Assembly (NCBI GenBank): GCA_964393105.1
Contig: CAYMSM010000054.1
Coordinates: 1 to 39,989 of the forward strand
Source: CALMEC01 sp964393105
GTDB taxonomy: Bacteria; Actinomycetota; Thermoleophilia; Miltoncostaeales; Miltoncostaeaceae
DNA: 39,989 nucleotides
Direction: 5' to 3'
The stretch's first letter is position 1, and the number at the start of each line of letters is the position of its first letter. The notes under the pieces were generated by a model, which searched no databases, was not told the DNA's origin, and worked only from the letters and a program-made list of their open reading frames with translations. A program made the translations under genes and the position numbers. Shown here piece by piece: positions 14,968-22,283 of the stretch.

Positions 14968-16092
14968 TCAGCCAGCCGCTTCGGAGTCAGGTGGGACCTC
15001 GGGCTCGGCGGTCTGGCTTCCGCCCCCCGTCGGACCCATCCGATTGACCGGTGAGACGACCCCGATGCGACCGACCGGCTCGGCGATGAGCTGGCCGACC
15101 GGGAACGGCCTGATGCCACGCGAGCCCAGAGCCGCCATCAGCGCCGGGAGCGTCGCAAGGGGGCACGCCAGAAGCAGTCCTCCGCTCGTCTGCGGATCGA
15201 ACATCAGCGTGCGGGCGTCCGCGACGACCGCATCCTCGAAGTCCACCCATTCCCCGATGTGGTCGCGATTGCGATCGACCGCGCCTGGGGCGTGTCCCTG
15301 CTCGATCAACTCGAGCACCCCGTCGATCGGCGGGATGCGGTCGACACGGATGACGGCGCCGACCCCGCTCGCGGCCACGAGCTCGCGCAGGTGGCCGAGC
15401 AGCCCGAAACCGGTGACGTCAGTCGCGCAGCGGATCCCCACTTCCTGCGCCGCCTCCGAGGCCGCTTGGTTGGACTGCAGCATCTGCGCGACCGCCCGAG
15501 CATGGACCGGCCCCGGAGCGTCGGCCTTGGCGGCCGCGACGGCGATCCCGGTGCCCAGGGGCTTGGTCAGCACAAGCACGTCGCCGGCCTGTCCGGCGGC
15601 GTTCGTCAACATCCCATCCGGAGAAACGGTGCCGACGACGGCAAGGCCATACTTGGGCTCGGCGTCGTCGATGCTGTGCCCGCCGAGGACCGGGCACCCG
15701 TGGGCGGCGGCGACCTCGGCGCCCCCGCGCAAGATCTGGCCGAGCACCGCCAGATCGCCGTCTTTGGGGTACGCGGCGATCGCGAGCGCGAACAGCGGCC
15801 GGCCGCCCATCGCGTAGATGTCGCTGATCGCGTTGGTCGCGGCGATCGCCCCGAACGTCGCAGGGTCGTCCACGATCGGCGTGAAGAAGTCCAGCGTGCC
15901 TGCCACCGCAAGGTCGTCGGAGATACGGTAGACGGCGGCGTCGTCCATGCGCTCGTGACCGACGAGGATGTCGGGATCGACCGGCAACCTCGGCATCGAT
16001 GCCAGCGCCTCGCTCAGCACCCCGGGCCCGAGCTTGCAGCCGCACCCGGCGCCATGGGCCATCTTGGTCAGCGGAATCGCTTCGTCTGCCAT
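14968..16092 (-). CDS. selD: Selenide, water dikinase (selenophosphate synthetase)
   Basis: A 374-residue PurM-like ATP enzyme that makes selenophosphate, the Se donor for Sec-tRNA and selenouridine, from selenide and ATP. The N-terminal GAGCGCK places Cys17 and Lys20 at the same numbers as in E. coli SelD. Other marks: ERMDDAAVYRI, TLDFFTPIVDDP, GGHSIDDAEPKYGL, TDVTGFGLLGHL and DPQTSGGLL. The start is set at ATG 16092 (MADEAIPLTKMAHG); the frame stays open to 16380, but that extension has no family similarity. It is first in the run selD-secG. Two UGA-containing genes in this window explain why the host needs it. selA, selB and selC are not in the window. Confidence 0.96.
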   Translation of the reverse strand: MADEAIPLTKMAHGAGCGCKLGPGVLSEALASMPRLPVDPDILVGHERMDDAAVYRISDDLAVAGTLDFFTPIVDDPATFGAIAATNAISDIYAMGGRPLFALAIAAYPKDGDLAVLGQILRGGAEVAAAHGCPVLGGHSIDDAEPKYGLAVVGTVSPDGMLTNAAGQAGDVLVLTKPLGTGIAVAAAKADAPGPVHARAVAQMLQSNQAASEAAQEVGIRCATDVTGFGLLGHLRELVAASGVGAVIRVDRIPPIDGVLELIEQGHAPGAVDRNRDHIGEWVDFEDAVVADARTLMFDPQTSGGLLLACPLATLPALMAALGSRGIRPFPVGQLIAEPVGRIGVVSPVNRMGPTGGGSQTAEPEVPPDSEAAG

Positions 16093-16200
16093 CGCTCCCT
16101 CACCGTCGGTCGGACCGTCGGAGAGGCTACGCCGCCAGCGCACCTGCACGCCTGACTCACACCCGTTGAGCAATAGTTCTTGAATATTCGTGTCTGTGGC

Positions 16201-16249
16201 AAAAACGAAACTGAGCGCCGCGAAAGTTCGCGGCGAAAGTTTCGTTTTT
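16201..16249. repeat. Long perfect palindrome between divergent genes
   Basis: The 12-base arms AAAAACGAAACT (16201-16212) and AGTTTCGTTTTT (16238-16249) enclose 9-base arms CGCCGCGAA (16216-16224) and TTCGCGGCG (16227-16235). The internal loops are GAG and AA, and the tip is AG. It lies in the 313-base gap between selD (minus) and the thioesterase (plus), upstream of both. It looks like a bidirectional terminator, but no gene ends here; it may be an operator, attenuator or element relic. The rest of the gap has an AT-rich stretch near 16180-16200 (possible promoter) and nothing else I recognise. Confidence 0.8.
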
Positions 16250-16405
16250 CCCCCGGCGGGGCGGGCCTCTACAACATCCGCGCAACTGACACCACCACCC
16301 CAGGAAATAGCTCGCGAATGCTGATGGAGAAAGGGATTACGGCGATCGCTCGTTCTGTACGGAAGGGTCGTAACGCGCAACTACCAGGGCTGGCATTGTT
16401 CGCCC

Positions 16406-16813
16406 ATGAACGAGCCGCGCCTTCTCAACCCACCGCAATGCCCTGAGTGCTTCGGGTGTGGCGCCGACAACCTGCGCGGGCTACAACTCGAGATCTACCA
16501 AGACGGCACGGACGCGATCGCGACGTTCGCTCCTGACGACCAATTGTCCGGATACCCGGATCGCCTGCACGGTGGCATCGTCGGCCTGCTGGTCGACGAG
16601 ATGTTGGTCTACGCCGGCGCCCCGCACGGCATCTGGGGCATGACCGCCTCGGTGCGGTACTGGGTCCGCAAGCCGATCCCGCTCGACGCGACGCTCACCC
16701 TGCGCTCACGCCTGACCCAGCGAAGCGAGCGCGGCTTCCGCGCGACGGTCGCAATCCACCTGCCCGGCGAGGTGCTCGCCGCAGAGGGCGAAGGCCTCTG
16801 CGTACTGAGGTAG
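16406..16813 (+). CDS. PaaI-type hotdog thioesterase
   Basis: A 135-residue hotdog-fold protein. CFGCGADNLRGLQLEIYQDG is the N-terminal Cys-containing strand common in this group. YPDRLHGGIVGLLVDEMLVYA carries the HGG...D/E active helix. VRYWVRKPIPLDATLTLRSRL and the C-terminal VAIHLPGEVLAAEGEGLCVL complete the sheet. It should hydrolyse an acyl-CoA; the substrate is unknown. ATG 16406 follows a weak ribosome site. Downstream lies a fragment encoding a near-copy of its last 25 residues. Confidence 0.82.
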   Translation: MNEPRLLNPPQCPECFGCGADNLRGLQLEIYQDGTDAIATFAPDDQLSGYPDRLHGGIVGLLVDEMLVYAGAPHGIWGMTASVRYWVRKPIPLDATLTLRSRLTQRSERGFRATVAIHLPGEVLAAEGEGLCVLR

Positions 16814-17040
16814 GCGCGCCTCCGTACGTGTCCTCTCTGAGATTCGCGGGGAGAGCCTCCCGACCGCCCCCAGATGGTCCACCGCGCCTCGCGGTGGCTC
16901 GGAGATCATCCCGTCCTGCGGAAGGCTGCGTGACGGCACCTTCCCGTCCCGGGCAAGGAATGTTCCACAAGGACGTTTCCTCGCTATTGCGCGGCACTAT
17001 TGTTGCCCGGGACCGGAACGTGCTCTCCGGTGGCGCTGCA

Positions 17041-17115
17041 CGGGCGACCGTCGCGGTCCACCTACCGGGCGAGGTGCTCGCCGCCGAGGGCGAAGGGCTC
17101 TGCGTCGTGCGCTGA
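17041..17115 (+). pseudogene. 3' remnant of a second thioesterase gene
   Basis: The 75 bases encode RATVAVHLPGEVLAAEGEGL and CVVR plus a stop, matching the last 25 residues of the thioesterase at 16406-16813 with two changes (Ile to Val, Leu to Val). Most DNA differences are synonymous third-position changes, so the copy diverged while still coding. The sequence upstream does not match the rest of the gene. The 335-base gap (16814-17148) otherwise shows only a CACCGCG/CGCGGTG stem near 16880 and no gene I can support. Confidence 0.75.
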
Positions 17116-17148
17116 GCTTCCCTGCTCGTTCGAGCCGACACGGCGGGC

Positions 17149-18201
17149 TCAGGCCTCCATCGACTCCAGAGCCTCGCGCGGGCCGAAGGCGACGACCAAG
17201 TCGCCGGGAGCGAGCAGCGCGTTGCCGTCGGGGGGTGCTGCCAGTTGGGCTTCGGCCTCGCGCTTGTGGGCGAGGATCGTGACGCCGCGATGTGAGGCAC
17301 ATGCCGTGTCAACCGACATCCCGACCAGCGGTGATCCCTCCTGAACCAGGATCTCGTCCAGGCGCAGATCCGGTCCGACGGTGACCATCTCGATGAAGTC
17401 GACAAGCGACGGATGGAGCGAGAGCGCCGCCATCCGGTGCCCGCTGAGCTTGTACGGGCTGATGATGTGGTTGGCGCCGGCCTTCTCGAGCGCCTGCAGC
17501 GACTGTCGTCGCGCGGCCCGCGCCACGATCGTCAGATGGGGGTTGAGTGCCCTGGCGGTCAGCGTGATGTAGACGTTGACCTCGTCGGAGTCGACGGCGC
17601 AGACCAGGCCCCGCGCGCGCTCGAGGCCGACCTCGTGCAGCACCCCCTCCTCGCTGGGATCGGCGATCAGGTACGGCACGCCGTCGGCCTGCAACCGGGG
17701 CTCGAGTCCGGGATCGATGTCGACGACCATGACCGAGGCGCCCTGGCGGCGCAGCTCCTCCACCACGGACCGTCCCACACGGCCGTACGCGCACACGATG
17801 TAGTGATTCGAGAGCCCCGCCACCCGCCTCCTGACACCTCTTCGCTTGACGATGGCCGAGAGTTCGCCGGTCCCGATCATGTTCGCAAACACGCCGATCC
17901 CGGTGAACAGGGCCGAGATCCCCACCACCAGCACCGAGATCGTAAACAACTTGGCACCGGTGGTGTCGATCGGCTCCACCTCACGGAACCCGACGGTGGT
18001 GAGCGTGATCGCCGTCATGTAGAGCGCATCGATGAACGCCCAGCCGAAGAGCACGACATATCCGACCGTCCCGTAGACGACCGCCGCGAGCAGCATTCCG
18101 AACGGAAGCTTGAACTGTTCCAGGATCTCCCAGTCGCGTCGCAGCAGTTGCACGGGCGGATTGTCACTATCCGGAGGCCAAAGGTCCAGCCCTGGTCGCA
18201 C
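17149..18201 (-). CDS. Potassium channel with RCK (TrkA-N/TrkA-C) domains
   Basis: A 350-residue protein. Two membrane helices flank a pore loop with filter TLTTVGF (about residues 66-72; TVGF instead of TVGYG). Residues 130-250 form a Rossmann RCK/TrkA-N domain (HYIVCAYGRVGRSVVEEL, VVDIDPG), and 265-345 a TrkA-C domain ending GDLVVAFGPREALE. It resembles bacterial two-helix K+ channels such as MthK, gated by nucleotides or ions through the RCK ring. The filter variant may alter selectivity. GTG start at 18201; the start codon is not well defined. Confidence 0.85.
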   Translation of the reverse strand: MRPGLDLWPPDSDNPPVQLLRRDWEILEQFKLPFGMLLAAVVYGTVGYVVLFGWAFIDALYMTAITLTTVGFREVEPIDTTGAKLFTISVLVVGISALFTGIGVFANMIGTGELSAIVKRRGVRRRVAGLSNHYIVCAYGRVGRSVVEELRRQGASVMVVDIDPGLEPRLQADGVPYLIADPSEEGVLHEVGLERARGLVCAVDSDEVNVYITLTARALNPHLTIVARAARRQSLQALEKAGANHIISPYKLSGHRMAALSLHPSLVDFIEMVTVGPDLRLDEILVQEGSPLVGMSVDTACASHRGVTILAHKREAEAQLAAPPDGNALLAPGDLVVAFGPREALESMEA

Positions 18202-18277
18202 TCGCGTACGATCAGCCCTTGCCCGGCGGGCTTTTCGCTCGCCATGTCATCAACGAACCTCTGGAACGGAGCACTGA

Positions 18278-19120
18278 TTGAGCGAGCAGCTCATCCGCCT
18301 GGGCCACAGCCCCGACCCCGACGACGCGTTCATGTTCTACGCGCTGGCAGCCGACGCGATCCCCACCGACGGGTTCCGCTTCGAGCACATGTTGCGCGAC
18401 ATCCAGACGCTCAACGAGTGGGCAATGCGGGGTGAGATCGAGGTGACCGCGATCTCGGTCCACGCGTATGCATATGTCGCGGACAAGTATCGCCTGCTGC
18501 CCCATGGGGCATCGATGGGCGAGCAGTACGGCCCGATCGTCGTCGCGCGCGAGGCGACGTCGCCAGACGACCTGCAGGGCAAGGTCATCGCCGTTCCGGG
18601 CCTGATGACGAGCGCGTTCCTGGAGCTGCAGCTCGCAGTCGGCAAGATCGAGGACCCGCTCGTGGTGCCGTTCGACGAGATCCTCGAGACCGTCGCCTCG
18701 GGCGAGGCCGACGCGGGACTCGTGATCCACGAGGGGCAGCTCACGTACCCCTCGCTGGGCCTCGAGCTCGTGCTGGACCTCGGCGTGTGGTGGCACGAGT
18801 TGACCGGCGGGCTGCCCCTCCCGCTCGGCGCCAACGCCGTCCGCCGTGACCTCGGCGAGGACGTCATGCGCCGGCTTTCCGTCCTGCTTCGCGAGAGCAT
18901 CAAGTTCGGCCTGGACCATCGTGAGGACGCGCTGGAGTACGCCGGCAAGTACGGCCGCGGACTCAACGACGACCTGACCGACCGGTTCGTCGGGATGTAC
19001 GTCAACGACCGTACCCTGGACTACGGCGACGACGGCCGCGCCGCCGTCGCCGAGCTCCTTCGCCGGGCGGCCGAATCCGGGCTCATCCCCGCTGCGGTCC
19101 CCGTCGACTTCATCGACTGA
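18278..19120 (+). CDS. mqnD: 1,4-dihydroxy-6-naphthoate synthase (futalosine menaquinone pathway)
   Basis: A 280-residue periplasmic-binding-fold enzyme. The start motif LGHSPDPDDAFMFYAL is the MqnD signature. ITAISVHAYAY-like, GPIVVARE and VIHEGQLTYPSLGLELVLDL segments follow in the family order. It converts cyclic de-hypoxanthine futalosine to 1,4-dihydroxy-6-naphthoate in menaquinone synthesis. The start is TTG, preceded by a GGAACGGAG stretch. The other mqn genes are not in the window. It is divergent from the K+ channel gene. Confidence 0.93.
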   Translation: MSEQLIRLGHSPDPDDAFMFYALAADAIPTDGFRFEHMLRDIQTLNEWAMRGEIEVTAISVHAYAYVADKYRLLPHGASMGEQYGPIVVAREATSPDDLQGKVIAVPGLMTSAFLELQLAVGKIEDPLVVPFDEILETVASGEADAGLVIHEGQLTYPSLGLELVLDLGVWWHELTGGLPLPLGANAVRRDLGEDVMRRLSVLLRESIKFGLDHREDALEYAGKYGRGLNDDLTDRFVGMYVNDRTLDYGDDGRAAVAELLRRAAESGLIPAAVPVDFID

Positions 19121-19127
19121 CCACGCG

Positions 19128-19571
19128 GTGGTGATGGATACGCTGCGCGACTGGGATTCCGAGATCGACCGGTGGACGGTGCTGTTCGCCGACATCCCGG
19201 ATCCACCCGAGCCGTTCGCGACGGCGCTTGGCGACGGCTGGTCTGCGCAGGCGCGGGCCGAGCTGGCCGAGGCGGCCGAGACATATGCACGGCGGCTCAC
19301 GGCGTACGTGGCGGAGCTCCAGGCCTCGGGAATGGACCTGGTGCGCCTCGACCAGAAGCAGGGCGACTGTGGGGTGTGCCGCCGCTACGCCGGCAAGGCC
19401 TACTCCTTGGGCGGCGACACCGAGGGGCTGCCCCCGCCCCCACCGCTCCCGATCTGCCCGGCCTGCCGCCACACGCTCAACCTGCTGACCCCGTTCTTCC
19501 TGCAGAGCATGGGCCTGGACGTCGAGGATCTCGTCGCCGAGGCGGAACCCTACGTCGAGCCCGACTCGTAG
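19128..19571 (+). CDS. Zinc-binding protein resembling the phage Mu F-type head domain
   Basis: A 147-residue protein. The N-terminal half is helical (WSAQARAELAEAAETYARRL). The C-terminal half carries GDCGVCRRYAGKAYSLGG, then PPPPPLPICPACRHTL. This Cys-x-x-Cys ... Gly-x-x-Tyr ... Pro...Cys-x-x-Cys-Arg pattern is like the C-terminal domain of phage minor head proteins (Mu gpF family), where the usual form is CxxCRxLxGKxYPL...HPNCRC. Here it stands alone after mqnD. It could be a domesticated phage module or a convergent zinc ribbon. GTG start; no clear ribosome site. Confidence 0.55.
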   Translation: MVMDTLRDWDSEIDRWTVLFADIPDPPEPFATALGDGWSAQARAELAEAAETYARRLTAYVAELQASGMDLVRLDQKQGDCGVCRRYAGKAYSLGGDTEGLPPPPPLPICPACRHTLNLLTPFFLQSMGLDVEDLVAEAEPYVEPDS

Positions 19572-19587
19572 CCGGCTGGTCTGGGCG

Positions 19588-19719
19588 ATGCGCGACAACC
19601 TGAACGCCTACGACGCAGTCTACGTCGCTCTGGCCGAGGCCATCGACGCGCCGCTCCTGACCCTCGACGATCGCCTCGCGAAGGCTCCAGGTCATCGGGC
19701 CGAGGTACAGCTTCTGTAG
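19588..19719 (+). pseudogene. C-terminal remnant of a VapC-type PIN-domain toxin gene
   Basis: The frame reads MRDNLNAYDAVYVALAEAID then APLLTLDDRLAKAPGH, the last third of a VapC PIN domain, including the conserved AYDAxYVALAE helix and the acidic LTLDDRL strand. The N-terminal two-thirds, with the first catalytic Asp, is absent. No antitoxin gene is adjacent. It is a decayed toxin-antitoxin locus. The 51 bases after it, to 19771, hold nothing I recognise. Confidence 0.75.
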
Positions 19720-19770
19720 CGCGACCCCGGCGCTCGCTCGAGGCGGCTCACGGCGATGTTCACGCCCGCC

Positions 19771-20133
19771 TCACGATGCGTCATGGAGCCAGGTCGTGAA
19801 CTCGTCGATCGCCTCCGGCAGGACGTAGTAGTAGGCCCACAGGCCCTGGCGCTCGCTGTCGACGATGCCGGCCTGGCGGAGCACCTTGAGGTGGTGGGAG
19901 ACCGTCGGCTGTCCGACGTCGAACAACGGCGTCAACTCGCAGACGCATACCTTGCCGGCGTGCCTGCGAATCACATCGACCAGCTGCACGCGGATGGGAT
20001 CGCCCAGCGCCTTGGCGACCACCGCCATCCGCTCGGCCTGTCGCCGATCCACCTCTGGGTAGACCACCGGTTCGCAGCACGGCTGTCCAGCGGGTCGTTT
20101 CTGTTTGGGCGACAATTCCAGATCGGTGCGCAT
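19771..20133 (-). CDS. arsR: ArsR-family arsenic-responsive repressor
   Basis: A 120-residue winged-helix repressor (from ATG 20133). KVCVCELTPLF contains the CVC metalloid-binding pair on the DNA-recognition helix, followed by VGQPTVSHHLKVLRQAGIVDSER. An extra Cys pair (QPCCEP, near residue 17) sits in the N-terminal arm, as in some alternative As(III)-binding ArsR proteins. Arsenite binding should release DNA and switch on the divergent aquaporin-arsC pair. An in-frame upstream ATG at 20160 is possible but would place the operator inside the coding region. Confidence 0.88.
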   Translation of the reverse strand: MRTDLELSPKQKRPAGQPCCEPVVYPEVDRRQAERMAVVAKALGDPIRVQLVDVIRRHAGKVCVCELTPLFDVGQPTVSHHLKVLRQAGIVDSERQGLWAYYYVLPEAIDEFTTWLHDAS

Positions 20134-20154
20134 CAATCTATGTATATCGATTGA
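20133..20154. promoter_or_regulatory. Probable ArsR operator
   Basis: TCAATC (20133-20138) and GATTGA (20149-20154) form a perfect inverted repeat with a 10-base AT-rich spacer. It lies in the 35-base gap between the divergent arsR and aquaporin genes. Symmetry, spacing and position fit ArsR sites of the ATCAA-N6-TTGAT kind. Confidence 0.65.
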
Positions 20155-20168
20155 ACGCATAGTCGTCA

Positions 20169-20960
20169 ATGGATAGATTTGGCCCCGTGCAGACGACCGA
20201 GGACAGCTCGCCACGAACCGTTGCAGTCGACGGAGCGCCATCGGCAGTTCGCCGGCCGGCCATCCGGTTCGTGGCCACACCGATGGCGACGCTCGGACGC
20301 GTGATGCTTGCGGAGGCGCTCGGAACGTTCGTGCTCGTATTCGTCGGATGCGGAGCCGTGATGGTCGATTCGCGCACCGGAGGGCTCGGCTCCCTGGGCG
20401 TGGCCGCGGCATTCGGGCTGGCGATCGCCGTCATGATCGCAACCGTTGGAGATATCTCGGGGGCGCATTTCAACCCGGCGGTCACCGCGGCCATGTGGGC
20501 GCGGCGAGTACTCCCGCTGCACCTGGTGGCGCCGTACGTGATCGCCCAGATCGCAGGCGGCACCGCAGCGGCGCTGACGCTGCGCGCGTCCCTGGGTCGC
20601 ATCGGCGACGTGGGGGCGACGGTGCCGTCCGGCAGCGCCGGTCAGGCCTTCCTGTGGGAATGCGTCCTGACCACCATCCTCGTGAGCGTCATCCTGGCCG
20701 TCGGGACCGACCCCCGGGCCAATGGTCAGACGGCTGCGCTCGTGATCGGCGGGACGGTCGCGCTGGCGGCGCTCGTCGGCGGACCTGTCAGCGGCGCATC
20801 GATGAACCCCGCGCGAACGCTCGCGCCGGTGTTCGCGGGCGGACCGACGACGGCCCTCTGGGTGTACCTGACGGCACCGTTCCTTGGCGCCGCCATCGCG
20901 GTCAGCCTCTCCGCCGTTCTCCGGTCCCCCGTTACCGAGTCGGAGGTTCAGCCATCATGA
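20169..20960 (+). CDS. aqpS: Aquaporin-family channel, probable arsenite exit route
   Basis: A 263-residue major intrinsic protein with six helices and two half-helices carrying FNPAVT (about residue 100) and MNPARTL (about residue 215), the dual NPA boxes. The cytoplasmic N-terminal extension of about 40 residues is unusually long. Set between arsR and arsC, it fits the AqpS arrangement of Sinorhizobium meliloti, in which arsenite made by ArsC leaves through the channel; no ArsB or Acr3 pump is present here. Its stop overlaps the arsC start (ATGA). Family firm; arsenite role inferred from context. Confidence 0.88.
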   Translation: MDRFGPVQTTEDSSPRTVAVDGAPSAVRRPAIRFVATPMATLGRVMLAEALGTFVLVFVGCGAVMVDSRTGGLGSLGVAAAFGLAIAVMIATVGDISGAHFNPAVTAAMWARRVLPLHLVAPYVIAQIAGGTAAALTLRASLGRIGDVGATVPSGSAGQAFLWECVLTTILVSVILAVGTDPRANGQTAALVIGGTVALAALVGGPVSGASMNPARTLAPVFAGGPTTALWVYLTAPFLGAAIAVSLSAVLRSPVTESEVQPS

Positions 20961-21358
20961 GCGAGCTTCCACGCGCGCTGTTCGTCTGCGTCCAGAACGC
21001 CGGGCGCTCTCAGATGGCGCACGCCTTCTGGACGATGGCGGGAGGTCCCGCGCGCTCGGCCGGGTCGGCGCCCGCCTCATCCGTCCACCCCGAAGTGGTC
21101 GAGGTCATGAGGGAAGTCGGCGTCGATCTGGCCGGTCGCGTCCCACGTGGCTTGACGGTCGAGGACGCCGAGTGGGCGGACATCGTGGTGACCATGGGCT
21201 GCGGCGACGCCTGCCCCTTCCTCCCGGGGACGCGCTACCTGGATTGGCAGCTCCCCGACCCCCATGGGCAGGGTCTTGACGCGGTGCGCGAGATCCGCGA
21301 CCAGATACGGCGCCTGATCGACGAGCTCGGCGCATCCTCACGCGCGGCAAGTCGCTGA
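20957..21358 (+). CDS. arsC: Arsenate reductase, low-molecular-weight phosphatase type
   Basis: A 133-residue protein. The phosphatase P-loop CVQNAGRSQMA near residue 11 binds arsenate. A second Cys pair lies in MGCGDACPFLPG (about residues 79-90), as in thioredoxin- or mycothiol-linked ArsC proteins. It reduces As(V) to As(III) in the cytoplasm. CGGAGG upstream and the ATGA overlap with the aquaporin gene set the start. Last gene of the ars operon; 96 bases without features follow. Confidence 0.9.
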   Translation: MSELPRALFVCVQNAGRSQMAHAFWTMAGGPARSAGSAPASSVHPEVVEVMREVGVDLAGRVPRGLTVEDAEWADIVVTMGCGDACPFLPGTRYLDWQLPDPHGQGLDAVREIRDQIRRLIDELGASSRAASR

Positions 21359-21454
21359 CCTGCACGCGCCCTCACATGGCTGGGCACCTGTCTCATCGGA
21401 GTGTGTCTCGCAGTGCCCGCCGTTTTCATCAGGGCGCGCGCACGCGCGGGGCCT

Positions 21455-22147
21455 TCAGCCGTGCGCCGAAACGCGCACCGCCCGCGCGGCATCCGGGGGA
21501 ACCTCGATGACCCCGGCGTCGCCAACGCGTACGCGAAGCGGTCCGCCAAACGCCCCGTGCTCGATCATCTCGACCGCCACATCGGGCACCAGTCCCAGCT
21601 CGGCCAGGTACCGAAGCAGGGCCGGATCCTGGTCACCCACCCGACGGACCGTCGCGGTGTCGCCCTCGGGAAGCTCTGACAGGCGGTCGGTCGCCACCTG
21701 GGGGACCTCGCCGCCCAAGGTGGGGATCGGATCGCCGTGCGGATCGTGCTCCGGATGGCCGAGCGCCTCTGCGATGCGGGCCTCGAGCTCCTCCGACAGA
21801 TGGTGCTCCAGGATCTCAGCCTCGTGGTGCACCTGGTCCCAGGGGATGCCCAGGCGGGTCACGAGGTAGGTCTCGAGCAAACGGTGATGACGGATCACCT
21901 CGAGCGCGGCCGCTCGTCCAGACTCGGTCAGCTCGACCGCACCCCGACGGCCTGCCGCCGAGACGAACCCGAACTCGCCCATTCGCTTGAGCATGGCGCT
22001 TGCCGACGGCGCGGTCACAGCCAACGCGTCGGCGACCTCCGACGTCCCGACGGTCGAGCGCCCGGCGTCCTCCGCGACCCGGTAGATCGCCTTGAGGTAG
22101 TCCTGCACCGCAGGACTTGGCCGGACTCGCTCAACCTCGCCGCTCAT
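21455..22147 (-). CDS. DtxR/IdeR/MntR-family metal-dependent repressor
   Basis: A 230-residue protein. The N-terminal winged helix is VQDYLKAIYRVAEDAGRSTV and VADALAVTAPSASAMLKRM. The metal-binding dimerisation domain includes RHHRLLETYLV and HHEAEILEHHLSEELEARI, with the His/Glu ligands in place, and GHPEHDPHGDPIPT. The C-terminal 75 residues are a FeoA/SH3-like domain, as in IdeR. It should repress iron- or manganese-uptake genes when Fe(II) or Mn(II) is bound. The choice of metal is not determinable. It is divergent from the Crp-family gene. Confidence 0.93.
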   Translation of the reverse strand: MSGEVERVRPSPAVQDYLKAIYRVAEDAGRSTVGTSEVADALAVTAPSASAMLKRMGEFGFVSAAGRRGAVELTESGRAAALEVIRHHRLLETYLVTRLGIPWDQVHHEAEILEHHLSEELEARIAEALGHPEHDPHGDPIPTLGGEVPQVATDRLSELPEGDTATVRRVGDQDPALLRYLAELGLVPDVAVEMIEHGAFGGPLRVRVGDAGVIEVPPDAARAVRVSAHG

Positions 22148-22161
22148 GGAACGAGTGTAAT

Positions 22162-22192
22162 GCCCGGATCATGACTCTCGCGCGATCCGGGC
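22162..22192. promoter_or_regulatory. Inverted repeat between divergent regulators
   Basis: GCCCGGATC (22162-22170) and GATCCGGGC (22184-22192) form perfect 9-base arms around a 13-base spacer, 15 bases upstream of the DtxR-family start. It could be an operator for either regulator or a leader hairpin. Confidence 0.45.
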
Positions 22193-22283
22193 CGTCGCCC
22201 CCGCGGAGCGCCGACCGGAAAAGACCCGAAAAACCCCCATCGCCTTCATGCAGGGCTAACAATGAAGTGCAACTCTGCGTCCC

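Noticed and set aside
16093..16380. N-terminal extension of SelD in the open frame upstream
   Set aside because: The 96 extra residues have no SelD similarity, and Cys17/Lys20 fall at the standard numbers only with the start at 16092.
16093..16405. tRNA-Sec (selC) next to selD
   Set aside because: No tRNA acceptor/T-arm pattern or TCA anticodon arm is seen; the only structure is the palindrome at 16201-16249.
16814..17040. T-box or other riboswitch in the gap after the thioesterase
   Set aside because: A CACCGCG/CGCGGTG stem is visible, but neither strand has the T-box TGGNACCGCG core or another riboswitch core I know.
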